A stretch of 64,000 bases of DNA, from assembly GCF_036237275.1 (NCBI RefSeq), contig NZ_CP108352.1, positions 3,720,001-3,784,000 on the forward strand, given 5' to 3'. A program made the position numbers and the translations under genes. A model generated the notes under the pieces. That model did not search any database. It had not been told where the DNA came from and saw nothing but the letters and a program-made list of their open reading frames with translations. Source of the DNA: Streptomyces sp. NBC_01353 (lineage in GTDB: Bacteria; Actinomycetota; Actinomycetes; Streptomycetales; Streptomycetaceae). This document shows positions 1 to 10,128 of the stretch, piece after piece; within the stretch, counting starts at the first letter, position 1, and each line of letters starts with the position of its first letter.

Positions 1-473
1 CATCTCGAAGGCCAGGAAGAACAGGATCAGGTCGAGGACGGCGAAGGTGGCGAGGGTGCCGGACTCGAGGACGAGGAGCAGGGCGACGAATCCCTTGGGG
101 GAGGGACCACTCGGCATCTTGAAGTAGCTGTAGAGCGCGCAGAGGAAGGTCAGCAGCGCGGTCATGACCAGGAGGGGGAGGGAAATGCCGTCGACACCGA
201 GGTGGAGGCGCACGTCGAGTGCGGGGATCCACTTGACGTCCGTGCTCGCCTGGATCCTCGACGGCTGGTCGTGGTCGAAGCCGAGCGTGAGGACGATCGC
301 GGCGAGGAGGATCACGCCGGTGACGACCACGCCGTGGCGGAGCACGGCCTGGTCGGGCGACTTCCCCTTCAGCCCGGGCGGGGCGGGGAGAAGAGCGGCG
401 GCGGCGCCGATGAGCGGGCCGGCGACGATCAACGCAAGAAGGAACTGCATCACGGATTCGCTGATATCGATCA
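1..473 (-). CDS. nuoM2: NADH-quinone oxidoreductase subunit M, second copy (partial, N-terminal part)
   Basis: This is the start of a NuoM/MrpD-type antiporter-like membrane subunit of complex I, which would translocate protons in the membrane arm. Only about 157 N-terminal residues lie in the window; the gene runs off the left edge. The visible part is hydrophobic and contains the family's early motif HLGVDGISLPLLVMTALLTF. I chose GTG at 473, four bases after the nuoL2 stop and preceded by GGAG; an internal ATG at 450 is the alternative. It is the last visible gene of the nuoA2-M2 operon, and a nuoN2 is expected just outside the window. Confidence 0.93.
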
Positions 474-477
474 CGTC

Positions 478-2466
478 TCACGCTCCGGCGGCGACGAGTA
501 CGGCGGCGATCGCCAGGACGACGGAGCCGGCGAGCAGGGCGCTCAGATAGGTCTGCACGTTGCCGGTCTGGGCGCGGCGGACGAGCCATCCGAGCCACTT
601 GGTGCCGGTGCCCGCGCCGCTCACGTAGGTGTCGACGACCTCGCGGTCCAGGAAGCGGACCAGGGAGGCCGCGGCCAGGACGGGGCGGACGAACGCGGCG
701 GTGTAGAGGGCGTCCAGGTGGAAGCCGGTGGCCGCGTGGCGGTGCAGCGGGCCGAGGAGGGCACGGCCGGGGTCGGTCGGGTCCTCGGCGGGGTGCGGCA
801 GGTGCAGGGCCTCGGCCTCGACCTTGCCCGCCTCGGCGTCGGGGTGGGCGACGTGCGCGGCGACCGGCTCGCGGGCGGGGCCCTTCGTGGCGAGCGCCTT
901 GGTGGCGAGGGTGCGCCAGACCGCGTAGGTGACGACGGCGCCGACGAGGGCGATGCCTGTGCCGAGGACCGCGGTGGTGACGGTCGGGGTGAGGGCGTGG
1001 CCGTCGAACCAGTCGTCGAGGTACGTGACGCTCAGACCGAAGCCGAGGGAGGGGATCGCCAGTACCCACAGGACGGTGGTCATGGCGAGCGGCTGGCGGC
1101 CGTGGTCGGGGACCTCGGCGCCCCGGCCGCGGAAGGCGAGGAGCCACAGGCGGGCGGCGTACGCGGCGGTGAGGAGGGCGGTGAGCAGGCCCGCGACGAG
1201 GACGGTCCAGCCGGCCCCCGCGGGGGCGACGGTGCGGTCCCCGAGGGCGGTGTGCTCGGCGGCCACGAGGACGGCTTCCTTGGAGAAGAAGCCGGCGAAC
1301 GGCGGCAGGGCGGCGAGCGCGAGGAGGGCGACGGTCATCGTCCAGTACGCGTCGGGGACCCGCTTGGTCAGGCCGCTCATCCGGGACATGGCCGAGAGCG
1401 AGTTCGTACCGGCGGCGTGGATGATCGCGCCGGCGGCGAGGAAGAGGAGGGCCTTGAAGGCGCCGTGGGACATGAGGTGGAAGACGGCGGCCCCGCGGTC
1501 GCCGACGGCCAGGGCGCCGGCCATGTAGCCGAGCTGACCGATCGTCGAGTAGGCGAGGACGCGCTTGATGTCGTCCTGGGCGAGCGCGGCGAGCCCCGAG
1601 CCGACCATCGTGACGGCGGCCATGACGGCGAGCACGGTCAGCGCGGCCGCGGACGAGGCGAAGACGGGCAGCAGGCGGGCCACGAAGTAGATGCCGGCGG
1701 CGACCATGGTCGCCGCGTGGATGAGCGCGGAGACGGGAGTGGGGCCGGCCATGGCGTCGGGGAGCCAGGTGTGCAGCGGGAACTGCGCGGACTTGCCCGC
1801 CACGCCGGCGAGCAGCAGCAGCGCGACGAGCGTGGGGTGGTCGAGCCCGCCGGCGGCGACGGTGCCGAGAATCCCCCGGATCTGGAAGGTGCCCGCGTCC
1901 GTGGCGAGCGCGAAGAGGCCGATCAGGAAGGGCACGTCGCCGAGCTTGGTGACCAGGAAGGCCTTGAGGGAGGCGGCCCGGGCCTCGGGGGTCTCCCAGT
2001 AGTGGCCGACGAGGAAGTACGAGCAGATGCCCATGATCTCCCAGCCGACCAGGAGCACCATCAGGTCGCCCGAGTAGACGACGAGCAGCATCGCAGAGGT
2101 GAAGAGGGAGACGAGCGCGGCGTACGAGGGGTAGCGCGGGTCGTCGCGCAGATAGCCGGTCGAGTAGATCTGCACGCAGGTGGCGACGACCCCGACGACC
2201 ACGGCGACGAGGGCGGCGAAGCCGTCGATGTACAGGGAGAGGTCGATGGGGACCGAGCCCGTGGGGGTGAGCTGGGTGGCGGCCTCGATCGTCTTCCCCC
2301 CGCCCTGCCGTACAGCGACGACGACGGCCAGGGCGGCGGCGGCCAGCGTCGGCAGGACGGCGAGGGGGCGGACGAAGCCGGGCGCGGTGCGGCCGAGGAG
2401 CAGGCCGGCGACGGAGCCGAGGAAGGGAAGGAGGGGGACGAGGACGGCGAGGGTCGTGGTGGTCAC
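478..2466 (-). CDS. nuoL2: NADH-quinone oxidoreductase subunit L, second copy
   Basis: NuoL is the distal proton-pumping subunit of the complex I membrane arm. The 662-residue protein is almost entirely hydrophobic, and its central antiporter region has the characteristic stretches [24 protein letters not shown] and [18 protein letters not shown]. The C-terminal half carries a polar linker followed by a last helix, as in other NuoL proteins. It starts at GTG 2466, overlapping the nuoK2 stop by GTGA, so the two are translationally coupled. Length is normal for the family. A full second NuoL lies at 40678-42573. Confidence 0.96.
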   Translation of the reverse strand: MTTTTLAVLVPLLPFLGSVAGLLLGRTAPGFVRPLAVLPTLAAAALAVVVAVRQGGGKTIEAATQLTPTGSVPIDLSLYIDGFAALVAVVVGVVATCVQIYSTGYLRDDPRYPSYAALVSLFTSAMLLVVYSGDLMVLLVGWEIMGICSYFLVGHYWETPEARAASLKAFLVTKLGDVPFLIGLFALATDAGTFQIRGILGTVAAGGLDHPTLVALLLLAGVAGKSAQFPLHTWLPDAMAGPTPVSALIHAATMVAAGIYFVARLLPVFASSAAALTVLAVMAAVTMVGSGLAALAQDDIKRVLAYSTIGQLGYMAGALAVGDRGAAVFHLMSHGAFKALLFLAAGAIIHAAGTNSLSAMSRMSGLTKRVPDAYWTMTVALLALAALPPFAGFFSKEAVLVAAEHTALGDRTVAPAGAGWTVLVAGLLTALLTAAYAARLWLLAFRGRGAEVPDHGRQPLAMTTVLWVLAIPSLGFGLSVTYLDDWFDGHALTPTVTTAVLGTGIALVGAVVTYAVWRTLATKALATKGPAREPVAAHVAHPDAEAGKVEAEALHLPHPAEDPTDPGRALLGPLHRHAATGFHLDALYTAAFVRPVLAAASLVRFLDREVVDTYVSGAGTGTKWLGWLVRRAQTGNVQTYLSALLAGSVVLAIAAVLVAAGA

Positions 2467-2807
2467 GCGGTGGCCTCGGCCTTCTCGTCGGCGTCGGTGG
2501 GAGTCTCCCGGGTGTCGCGGAGGCGGTCGACGTCCGAGCTGCCGCGGTTGCGGTAGACCATCAGGACGATCGCGAGACCGATGCCGATCTCGGCGGCGGC
2601 GATGGCGATGGTGAAGAGGGTGAGCGCCTGGCCGGCGTGGAGGGCGTCGCGGAGCCAGACGTCGAACGCGACCAGGTTGAGGTTGACGGCGTTGAGCATC
2701 AGCTCGACGGACATCAGGACCAGGATCGCGTTGCGGCGTGCGAGGACGCCGTAGAGGCCGACGCAGAAGAGCAGGGCGGCGAGGACGGCGGGGTAGGCGA
2801 GATGCAT
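2463..2807 (-). CDS. nuoK2: NADH-quinone oxidoreductase subunit K, second copy
   Basis: This is a small, three-helix membrane subunit of complex I (114 residues). The conserved core reads [18 protein letters not shown], with the two membrane glutamates (VELML and [10 protein letters not shown]) that are important for proton transfer in the family. Its C-terminal tail ([18 protein letters not shown]) is about 15 residues longer than the 99-residue NuoK of the main operon. ATG 2807 overlaps the nuoJ2 stop by one base (TGATG), and the gene's own stop overlaps nuoL2. Confidence 0.95.
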   Translation of the reverse strand: MHLAYPAVLAALLFCVGLYGVLARRNAILVLMSVELMLNAVNLNLVAFDVWLRDALHAGQALTLFTIAIAAAEIGIGLAIVLMVYRNRGSSDVDRLRDTRETPTDADEKAEATA

Positions 2808-3373
2808 CAGTCCCGGGCCTCCTTGGCGTTCTTGCGGGACAGGACGATCGCGCCGACCAGCGCGGCGAGGAGGAGGACGGAGAGCGCCTCGAAGGGCAGC
2901 ACCCAGTGCCGGAAGAGCATCTCGCCGGACACCTTGGTGGAGCCCTGGGCCGGTCCGTCCAGGTCGATCCAGGTCGTACGGAACGCGTCGACGACCACCC
3001 AGACGAGCGTCGCGGCCGCGGCGAGCGCGACCGCGAGGGCGACGGGGCGGTTGCCCGAGTCGGCGTCCGGGGAGCGGCCGATGGGGGCCTTGGTGAGCAT
3101 GAGGCCGAAGAGAAGGAGGACGACGACGGAGCCGACGTAGATCAGCACCTGGACCCAGGCGATGAACTCGGCGGTGAGGAGGAGGTACTCCACGGCGAGG
3201 CCGCCGAGCGTCACGACCAGCCAGAGCGCGGCGTGCACGAGCTGACGGGTGGTGACGGTGACGACGGCCGCGCCGAGGGTGGCGAGGCCGACGAGGAGGA
3301 AGGCGATCTCGACGCCGGAGGGCGAGAGGAAGCCGGGGGTGGTGGCGGCGAGCGTGGTGGCGGCGAGGGTCAC
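2807..3373 (-). CDS. nuoJ2: NADH-quinone oxidoreductase subunit J, second copy
   Basis: NuoJ is a membrane subunit of complex I near the E-channel. The 188-residue protein has five hydrophobic segments and the family motif [15 protein letters not shown] (equivalent to the YxGAIMVLFLFVVML motif). I chose GTG 3373, which overlaps the nuoI2 stop as GTGA; there is no better ATG. It lacks the roughly 80-residue charged C-terminal tail found on the NuoJ of the main operon (42881-43708). Confidence 0.94.
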   Translation of the reverse strand: MTLAATTLAATTPGFLSPSGVEIAFLLVGLATLGAAVVTVTTRQLVHAALWLVVTLGGLAVEYLLLTAEFIAWVQVLIYVGSVVVLLLFGLMLTKAPIGRSPDADSGNRPVALAVALAAAATLVWVVVDAFRTTWIDLDGPAQGSTKVSGEMLFRHWVLPFEALSVLLLAALVGAIVLSRKNAKEARD

Positions 3374-3924
3374 TGCTGGTCCCCCTCGGCCCGGGCGGCC
3401 GCTGCTGCGGCGGCGGCCTTCTCCACGGCCTTGCGTGCCGCGGCGATCTCCTTGGGCTCCTCGGCACGCGGGTCGAGCGCGGGCGGTTCCGGGACCGTCC
3501 ACATCCACTCGCGGAGCTTGTCGCGCTCGTGGGTGAGTTCGTGGATGTCGGTCTCCGCGTACTCGAACTCGGGCGACCAGAACAGCGCGTCGAAGGGGCA
3601 GACCTCGATGCAGATACCGCAGTACATGCAGAGGGCGAAGTCGATGGCGAAGCGGTCGAGGACGTTGCGGCTGCGCTCGCGGCCGCCGGGGGCGGCGGCG
3701 GGCACCGTCTCCTTGTGGGAGTCGATGTAGATGCACCAGTCGGGGCACTCGCGGGCGCAGAGCATGCAGACGGTGCAGTTCTCCTCGAAGAGCCCGATGA
3801 CGCCGCGGGTGCGGGGCGGGAGTTCGGGCTGCTTGTCGGGGTACTGCGCGGTGACGGTCTTCTTCGTCATCGTGCGGAGCGTGACGGCGAGGCCCTTGGC
3901 CAGGCCGGAACCGGGGATGGGCAT
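3370..3924 (-). CDS. nuoI2: NADH-quinone oxidoreductase subunit I, second copy (2 x 4Fe-4S)
   Basis: NuoI carries clusters N6a and N6b, which pass electrons to NuoB. The 184-residue protein has two ferredoxin motifs, [12 protein letters not shown] and [12 protein letters not shown], each with the four expected cysteines. After these comes a charged, alanine-rich C-terminal tail of about 60 residues ([20 protein letters not shown] at the end) that is not needed for cluster binding. ATG 3924 overlaps the nuoH2 stop by one base. Its presence implies electron flow through a peripheral arm even though nuoE, F and G are missing from this operon. Confidence 0.95.
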   Translation of the reverse strand: MPIPGSGLAKGLAVTLRTMTKKTVTAQYPDKQPELPPRTRGVIGLFEENCTVCMLCARECPDWCIYIDSHKETVPAAAPGGRERSRNVLDRFAIDFALCMYCGICIEVCPFDALFWSPEFEYAETDIHELTHERDKLREWMWTVPEPPALDPRAEEPKEIAAARKAVEKAAAAAAAARAEGDQQ

Positions 3925-4892
3925 TACTGGATCGCCACCTTCACGATGCCGGTGAGCGCGATCTGCGCGAGGGCGAGCGGGACGAGGGTCGTCCAGGCGA
4001 GCTTCTGGAGCTGGTCCTCGCGGAGGCGGGGGTAGCTCACGCGGAGCCAGATGACGACGAAGGCGAGGATCGCGGTCTTGAGGAGGGTCCAGACCCAGCC
4101 GAGGCCGTCGGCGCCGAAGGGGCCGTGCCAGCCTCCGAGGAAGAGGACGGTGGTGAGCCCGCAGAGGACGACGATGCCGGCGTACTCGGCGAGCAGGAAG
4201 AGCGCGAAGCGGAGGCCGGTGTACTCGGTGTACGCGCCGAAGATGATCTCGGAGTCGGCGACGGGCATGTCGAACGGCGGGCGCTGGAGCTCGGCGAGGC
4301 CGGCGACGAAGAAGACGATCGCGCCGACGATCTGCCAGGGCAGCCACCACCACTCGAAGGCGTTGAGGATGCCGGGGAGGGAGACGGTGCCGGCGGCCAT
4401 CGCGACGGAGGCGGCGGTGAGCAGCATCGGGAGCTCGTAGGCGAGCAGCTGGGCGGCGGTGCGGAGGCCGCCGAGCAGGGAGAACTTGTTGGCGGACGCC
4501 CAGCCGGCCATGAGGCTGCCGAGGACGCCGACGCCCATGACGGCGAGCACGAAGAAGATGCCGGCGTCGACGAGCTGGCCGACGGCGCCTTCGCTGGGGC
4601 CGATGGGGATGGCGACGAGGACGAGGAGGTACGGGAGGAGGGCGACGGCGGGCGCGAGCTGGAAGATCCGGCGGTCGGCGTTGGCCGGGACGACGTCCTC
4701 CTTCTGCGCGAACTTGACCCCGTCGGCGACGAGCTGTGCCCACCCGTGGAATCCACCGGCGTACATGGGCCCGAGGCGGCCCTGCATGTGGGCCATGACT
4801 TTGTGCTCGGTCTGCCCGATGACGAGGGGCAGCACGAGGAACACGGCGAAGACGACGAGCAGCCGGAAGGCGACGTCGAGTGCGTCGTTCAC
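3924..4892 (-). CDS. nuoH2: NADH-quinone oxidoreductase subunit H, second copy
   Basis: NuoH is the membrane anchor that helps form the quinone chamber. The 322-residue protein has about eight membrane segments and the loop motifs [20 protein letters not shown] and [20 protein letters not shown], both hallmark NuoH sequences at the quinone entry. GTG 4892 overlaps the nuoC2 stop by GTGA, leaving no room for a nuoD gene between them. The main-operon NuoH (44276-45631) is 451 residues, because of a long proline-rich tail that is absent here. Confidence 0.95.
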   Translation of the reverse strand: MNDALDVAFRLLVVFAVFLVLPLVIGQTEHKVMAHMQGRLGPMYAGGFHGWAQLVADGVKFAQKEDVVPANADRRIFQLAPAVALLPYLLVLVAIPIGPSEGAVGQLVDAGIFFVLAVMGVGVLGSLMAGWASANKFSLLGGLRTAAQLLAYELPMLLTAASVAMAAGTVSLPGILNAFEWWWLPWQIVGAIVFFVAGLAELQRPPFDMPVADSEIIFGAYTEYTGLRFALFLLAEYAGIVVLCGLTTVLFLGGWHGPFGADGLGWVWTLLKTAILAFVVIWLRVSYPRLREDQLQKLAWTTLVPLALAQIALTGIVKVAIQ

Positions 4893-6399
4893 GCGGGTTC
4901 GCCTCCGGCGGGGTCGGTGGGGTTGGGGTGGTGGTCGTGATCGGCACGCTCGCCGTCACCGTCGGACGCTGGTTCCGCGCGGTGGGCGGGCGCGGTCTCG
5001 GGGCCCGACTCCGCCGGAGCGGACTCGCCCTCGGGGCCCGATTCCTCCGGGGCGGACTCGCCCTCGCGGACCGGCTCCGCCTGTGCGGCCGGCTCCGCTT
5101 CGGGAGCAGGTCCCGCCTCGGGCGCGGGCTTCGCCTCCGGAGCCGGTGTCGGCTCGGAGGCCGGCTTGGCCTCCGGGGCTGGCTCGACCTCCGGGGCTGG
5201 CTTGGCCTCTGACGCCGGCTCGACCTCTGACGCCGGCTCGACCTCCGACGTCGGCTCGACCTCCGACGTCGGCTCGACCTCCGGCGTCGGCTTGGCCTCC
5301 GGCGTCGTTGAGGGCGGCGTGGTCTCGTCCTCGAACGCCGGGCGGGCGTGGTGCCACGGGGCGTCCGAGCTCCGGGTGCGGGGCGGCGGCTGGGCCGGGG
5401 TCTCGGCCTCGGAGGGCGCGCCCTCCTCGCGCTGGCTCGCCGAACCCGCGCTCGCGGAGCGACTCCGCCGCGGACCGGCGGCAGGCGCGGCCGTGCCGGG
5501 CTCTGCTCCTGCGGCAGGCGCCTCCGGGGCCTGGCTCGCCGAGCCGTCTGCCACGGTGCGACTGCGGCGCGGCGGGCGGCCCGGCGCGGGCTCGCTCGGC
5601 GTGACGGGTTCGGGGCCCGGTTCGGCCGCCTGGCTTGCCGAGCCGTCCGCCGCGGTGCGGCTGCGGCGCGGCGGGCGGGCGGGGGTTTCGGACGTGCCGG
5701 GGTCGGCGGGCGGGGTGGCGGTTTCCGGCAGCTGGGTTGCCGAGCCGTCCGTTGCCGTGCGGGTGCGGCGCGCCGGGCGGTCGCCCGCTGCCGCGCGGGC
5801 CGCGCGGGCCGGGGCAGGGGGGAGTTGGCCCTTCATGGGGCCCCAGTCGTTGGGGTCCGGGACGCCCGGGGGGAGCATCTGGCGGCGCTTCGGGCCGCCG
5901 TGCTCGGACTCGCCCGGTTCCTTCGCCCCCGGCCACGCCTTCGCGACCCGCGCCGCCAGCACGAAGTCCTTCCGCAGCGGGTGGCCCTCGAAGTTCTCGG
6001 GGAGGAGCAGCGGGACGAGGTTCGGGTGGCCCGTGAACTCGACGCCGAACATCTCGTGCGTCTCGCGTTCGTGCCACGCCGCGCCCGCGTAGATGTCGAT
6101 CGCGGAAGCAAGCACGGGAGACGCGTGCGGGACCGTCGTGCGGACCAGCAGGCGGCGTACCGCGCCGCCCTCCAGCGCCACCACGTGCGCGCAGACCCGG
6201 AAGCCCACGCCCGGCTCGTCGACCGCGCTCAGCCAGTCGAAGTACGTGCAGCCCAGCTTGTCCCGCGCGATCTCGAGCGCCGCGATCCACGAGCCGACGG
6301 GAACGTCCACCGTCAGCAGCTCGTACGCCCGCTCCGCCGTCGCCTCCTGGCCGAAGACCTCGGTCACGGCCTCCGGGAGGGAGTCGTACGCGTTCACCT

Positions 6400-6403
<4 letters not shown>
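4889..6403 (-). CDS. nuoC2: NADH-quinone oxidoreductase subunit C-like protein with long repetitive C-terminal tail
   Basis: Residues 1-160 form a complete 30-kDa NuoC domain, including [20 protein letters not shown] and the [14 protein letters not shown] end motif. NuoC normally docks NuoD in the peripheral arm. From about residue 200 to 504 the protein is low complexity. Four copies of a basic motif such as [16 protein letters not shown] sit at about 209-224, 243-258, 276-291 and 310-324. A proline/glutamate/alanine array ([11 protein letters not shown]) follows at about 366-445, then an acidic end with a His/Asp-rich patch (DHDHHPN). NuoC proteins usually stop near 200-240 residues. GTG 6403 overlaps the nuoB2 stop. 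The tail is probably disordered; its role is unknown. Confidence 0.92.
5163..5306. repeat. Eight tandem 18-bp units inside nuoC2
   Basis: Eight consecutive 18-base units of the form ggctcgacctccgacgtc run from 5163 to 5306 with few mismatches (5235-5252 and 5253-5270 are identical). Read on the minus strand they encode the six-residue period (D/T)(S/P)EVEPA/KP of the NuoC2 tail. The unit length is a multiple of three, so copy number can change without breaking the frame. Confidence 0.93.
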
Positions 6404-6959
<556 letters not shown>

Positions 6960-6969
<10 letters not shown>

Positions 6970-7373
6970 GTCAGGACGCCCTTCTTGTACGCGTAGAGCA
7001 GTCCCACGGCCAGGAAGCCGAGGAAGATGAACATCTCGACCAGCGTCGTCGCGCCGTATCCCGGCGCGGCGAACACGGTCGCCCACGGGAAGAGGAAGAT
7101 CGAGTCGACGGCGAAGATCACATAGAGGAAGGCGTACACGTAGTAGCGGACCTGGGTGTGCGCCCAGCCCTCCCCCACCGGGTCGACACCGCACTCGTAC
7201 GTCAGCAGCTTCTCCGGCGTCGGCACGACGGGCCGCAGCAGACGGCCCGCGCCGAACGCGACGGCGACGAAGAGCACGCCGACGACGGCGAGCAGCCCGA
7301 CGACGGAGTACGACTGGAAGTAGTCCGCCGCGAGTCCGAGTCCCGCCCGTACGGTCGGATCCGGCACGTCCAC
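6960..7373 (-). CDS. nuoA2: NADH-quinone oxidoreductase subunit A, second copy
   Basis: This is a three-helix membrane subunit and the first gene of the partial nuo2 operon (137 residues from the chosen start). It has the family motif [12 protein letters not shown] and the membrane stretch [22 protein letters not shown] chose GTG 7373 because GGGAG lies six bases upstream; the frame stays open to 7454, but the extra residues look non-conserved. The promoter must lie in 7374-7540, shared with the divergent kinase gene at 7541. Confidence 0.92.
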
Positions 7374-7467
7374 CCCTCGCTCCCTGCCCGTTTCGACGAT
7401 CTGTACGCACGGGAGTCTAGGCCCTGTTAAAGAGGCCGTAAGCGGTCGTGTCACGGAGTGAGCGGGT

Positions 7468-7483
7468 GGGGATATCCCTACTT
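7468..7483 (+). promoter_or_regulatory. Kinase-promoter motif, copy 1 (GGGGATATCCCTACTT)
   Basis: This 16-base motif lies 58 bases before the first sensor kinase gene and 95 bases before nuoA2. Its inner 10 bases (GGGATATCCC) are a perfect palindrome. A 13-of-16 match, in the opposite orientation, lies before the second kinase at 8732-8747. I infer it to be an operator, most simply for the response regulator at 10316-10996. Confidence 0.55.
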
Positions 7484-7540
7484 CCCTTCACCCACGTACC
7501 CCATGGCGTGCGCGGCCTCCGGACCGGCAGGCTTGGGCCC

Positions 7541-8707
7541 ATGAGCGTCGACACCGATACCCCTGACAGCGACCGGCTGCCGCCCGCCCGCATCGGCTAC
7601 GGCCGGCACACCTGGAAGGAGGTCTCCTTCCTGCTGGCCAATCTGCCGATCGCGCTGGTCGGCTTCGTGTACACGGTGGTGGCGGTCGCCATCGGTGTCG
7701 GGCTGTCCGTCACGGTGATCGGTCTGCCCCTGCTGGCCCTCGGTCTCGCCGGCGCGCGCGGCCTGGGCCGGGCGGAGCGGGCGAGGGCCCGGGCGCTGCT
7801 CGGCGTACGGGTGGAGGAGCCCAGCCCGCTCCCCCGCCGGCACGGCTTCTTCCCCTGGCTGTGGACGGCGCTGAAGGACCCGGTGGCCTGGCGGACGCTG
7901 CTGTACGGCTTCATCCGGCTGCCCTGGGGGATCGTGACCTTCACCGTCGCCCTCGTCTCGCTGATCGTGCTCTGGCCCGTGCTGCCGTTCCTCGCCCGGG
8001 GGCTCGCCAACGCGGACCGGGCCATGGTCCGCGGTCTGCTCTCGCCCTCCGACGAGCTGGAGCGTCGGATCGCCGAGCTGGAGAGCGACCGGGGCGTGGT
8101 CGTGGACACCGCCGCCGCCGATCTGCGCCGCATCGAGCGCGATCTGCACGACGGCGCCCAGGCCCGGCTCGTCGCGCTCGCCATGGGCCTCGGCCTGGCG
8201 AAGGAGAAGCTTCTGGAGGACCCGGAGGCGGCCGCCTCCATGGTCGACGAGGCGCACGGCGAGGTGAAGCTGGCGCTCCAGGAGCTGCGCGACCTGGCCC
8301 GGGGCATCCACCCGGCGGTCCTCACCGACCGCGGTCTGAACGCCGCCCTCTCCTCGATCGCCGCCCGGTGCACGGTCCCGGTGAAGGTGAACGTCGATCT
8401 GACCGAGCGGCCGGCCGAGGCCATCGAGGGCATCGCCTACTTCACCGTGTCCGAGCTGCTCCAGAACGTGTCCAAGCACGCGCAGGCACGTTCCGCCTCC
8501 GTGGAGGTGTGGCGCCGGGAGGACCGGCTGCTGCTCCAGGTACGGGACGACGGGCGCGGCGGGGCGCGGCTGGACGGCGGTACGGGGATGGCCGGGCTCG
8601 CGGAGCGTCTGGGGGCGGTCGACGGGCTCTTCGTCCTCGACTCGCCGGAGGGCGGTCCGACGACGGTCACGGCCGAGCTCCCCTGGCGTGCCCGCCAGGT
8701 CGGCTAG
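7541..8707 (+). CDS. Sensor histidine kinase (DesK/NarL type), paralog 1
   Basis: This membrane-bound kinase would autophosphorylate and pass phosphate to a LuxR-type regulator. The N-terminal 160 residues hold about four membrane helices in two pairs (about 28-75 and 115-155) of the sort seen in actinobacterial sensor-domain kinases, with little extracellular sequence. The HisKA_3 motif IERDLHDGAQARL places the phospho-accepting histidine at about residue 203. The HATPase domain follows, with the N box ELLQNVSKHAQA and G boxes DDGRGG and GGTGMAGL. I chose ATG 7541 (388 residues); the frame is open further upstream, but that part shows no family sequence. No clear ribosome site is visible. 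A paralog follows at 8842. Confidence 0.9.
   Translation: MSVDTDTPDSDRLPPARIGYGRHTWKEVSFLLANLPIALVGFVYTVVAVAIGVGLSVTVIGLPLLALGLAGARGLGRAERARARALLGVRVEEPSPLPRRHGFFPWLWTALKDPVAWRTLLYGFIRLPWGIVTFTVALVSLIVLWPVLPFLARGLANADRAMVRGLLSPSDELERRIAELESDRGVVVDTAAADLRRIERDLHDGAQARLVALAMGLGLAKEKLLEDPEAAASMVDEAHGEVKLALQELRDLARGIHPAVLTDRGLNAALSSIAARCTVPVKVNVDLTERPAEAIEGIAYFTVSELLQNVSKHAQARSASVEVWRREDRLLLQVRDDGRGGARLDGGTGMAGLAERLGAVDGLFVLDSPEGGPTTVTAELPWRARQVG
8075..8186 (+). repeat. 112-bp identical block shared by the two kinase genes, copy 1
   Basis: These 112 bases, covering the linker and histidine box, are identical at every position, third codon bases included, to 9508-9619 in the neighbouring kinase gene. 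A second block of 57 identical bases (8423-8479 and 9856-9912) covers the ATP-domain N box. Confidence 0.93.
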
Positions 8708-8731
8708 CCGGACACCGTCGCCCCGGCCCTC

Positions 8732-8747
8732 AGGTAGGGAAAACCCC
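8732..8747 (-). promoter_or_regulatory. Kinase-promoter motif, copy 2 (GGGGTTTTCCCTACCT on the minus strand)
   Basis: This lies in the 134-base gap before the second kinase and matches 7468-7483 at 13 of 16 bases when reverse-complemented. The rest of the gap (8708-8841) shows no gene. It is inferred to be a binding site for a regulator common to both kinase genes. Confidence 0.5.
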
Positions 8748-8841
8748 CGGCCGCAGACGCCCACCTCCCTCATGGTCGGGGGCGCGCCGAACCGGAACCC
8801 TTGAAGACATCGACCTCCTCCAGCAGAAACGGACACCAGCG

Positions 8842-10128
8842 ATGGCCACCCACCGCCTCCCCGCCGCGATCCGCGCGCCGTTCGAGGGCCGCACCTGGCG
8901 CGAGTTCGGCTACCTGGTGCTCGGGCTGCCACTGAGCGTCGCCTACTTCGCCCTCTCCATCGCCCTGGTCTCGGCCGGCGCGGGCCTCCTGATCACCTTC
9001 CTCGGGATCCCCGTCCTGGCCGGTGCGCTCGCGATGTGCCGTGGCTTCGGCGCCGTGGAGCGGGCCAGGGCGCGCGGTCTGCTCGGCCTGGACGTGGCGG
9101 CGCCCGAGCCGGCGCGGGGCCGAACGGGCGGGGCGATGTCGTGGATGGGGGCGATCCTGAAGAGCGGCGCGTCCTGGCGGCACCTGCTGTACGCGATCCT
9201 CCACATGCCGTGGGCGATCTTCGCGTTCACGGTCTCGGTGGCGTTCTGGACGTACGGCTGGGCGCTCTTCACATACCCGCTGTGGCAGTGGGTCTTCCCG
9301 ATGTACGCCGGCCAGGACGGCATCCAGTTGTACGGCGACCGGACGCACGCGTTCTACCTGGACTCCCCCTTCGAGATCGCCGTCACCAGCGCGATCGGCC
9401 TGCTCTTCGTACTCGCCGGTCCGTGGATCATCCGTTCGCTGGCGGCCGTCGACCGGCTGATGGTCTCCGGTCTGCTCGGCCCGTCGCGGCTCGCGACCCG
9501 GGTCACGGAGCTGGAGAGCGACCGGGGCGTGGTCGTGGACACCGCCGCCGCCGATCTGCGCCGCATCGAGCGCGATCTGCACGACGGCGCCCAGGCCCGG
9601 CTCGTCGCGCTCGCCATGGATCTGGGTCTGGCGAAGGAGAAGCTGGCCGAGGACCCGAAGGCCGCGGCGCGGATGGTCGACGAGGCGCACGGCGAGGTGA
9701 AGACCGCGCTGCAGGAGCTGCGGGACCTGGCCCGGGGCATCCACCCGGCCGTGCTGACCGACCGTGGCCTGGACGCCGCGCTGTCGGCGGTCGCGTCCCG
9801 CTGCACGGTCCCGGTGTCCGTGGAGGTCGACCTCCCGGCCCGGCCGGTGCCCGCGATCGAGGGCATCGCCTACTTCACCGTGTCCGAGCTGCTCCAGAAC
9901 GTGTCCAAGCACTCCGGCGCCCGGCGCGCCTGGGTGGACGTGTGGCGGGCCGGCGACCGGATGATGCTGCAGGTCAGGGACGACGGCCGGGGCGGCGCGG
10001 ACGCGGTGGCGGGCAGTGGTCTCGCCGGTCTGACGGAGCGGCTCGGCGCGGTCGACGGGATCCTGGCGGTGGACTCCCCCGCCGGCGGCCCGACGACGAT
10101 CACCGCCGAGCTCCCGTGGCGGGCCTGA
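8842..10128 (+). CDS. Sensor histidine kinase (DesK/NarL type), paralog 2
   Basis: This 428-residue membrane kinase is a paralog of the one at 7541. It has two pairs of membrane helices, but the second pair is split by an insertion of about 35 residues (about 150-178, WVFPMYAGQDGIQLYGDRTHA) that may be an extracytoplasmic loop; paralog 1 lacks it. That loop could give the two kinases different inputs. The phospho-accepting histidine in RDLHDGAQARL is about residue 247. The HATPase domain has NVSKHSGA, DDGRGG and GSGLAGL. ATG 8842 was chosen from the position of conserved sequence; the upstream ribosome site is weak. Response regulator 10316 follows. Confidence 0.9.
   Translation: MATHRLPAAIRAPFEGRTWREFGYLVLGLPLSVAYFALSIALVSAGAGLLITFLGIPVLAGALAMCRGFGAVERARARGLLGLDVAAPEPARGRTGGAMSWMGAILKSGASWRHLLYAILHMPWAIFAFTVSVAFWTYGWALFTYPLWQWVFPMYAGQDGIQLYGDRTHAFYLDSPFEIAVTSAIGLLFVLAGPWIIRSLAAVDRLMVSGLLGPSRLATRVTELESDRGVVVDTAAADLRRIERDLHDGAQARLVALAMDLGLAKEKLAEDPKAAARMVDEAHGEVKTALQELRDLARGIHPAVLTDRGLDAALSAVASRCTVPVSVEVDLPARPVPAIEGIAYFTVSELLQNVSKHSGARRAWVDVWRAGDRMMLQVRDDGRGGADAVAGSGLAGLTERLGAVDGILAVDSPAGGPTTITAELPWRA
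9508..9619 (+). repeat. 112-bp identical block shared by the two kinase genes, copy 2
   Basis: Identical to 8075-8186. The flanking sequence diverges at once, which suggests gene conversion or strong constraint rather than a recent whole-gene duplication. Confidence 0.93.

Noticed and set aside
202..2556. A 784-codon open frame on the plus strand opposite nuoL2
   Set aside because: It is low-complexity Gly/Glu/Arg sequence, as expected for the antisense of a GC-rich gene, and the opposite strand is a clear NuoL. Many similar antisense frames elsewhere were dropped for the same reason.
5163..5306. CRISPR array from the regular 18-bp repeats
   Set aside because: The units are contiguous, without spacers, and encode an in-frame peptide repeat. 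The 28-bp array at 24247 also has no spacers, and no cas genes are present.
4889..5810. NuoC2 tail as the remnant of a fused NuoD
   Set aside because: No NuoD motif (such as GPQHPSTHG or the C-terminal DPVMGGVDR) can be found in any frame, and the tail is periodic low-complexity sequence.
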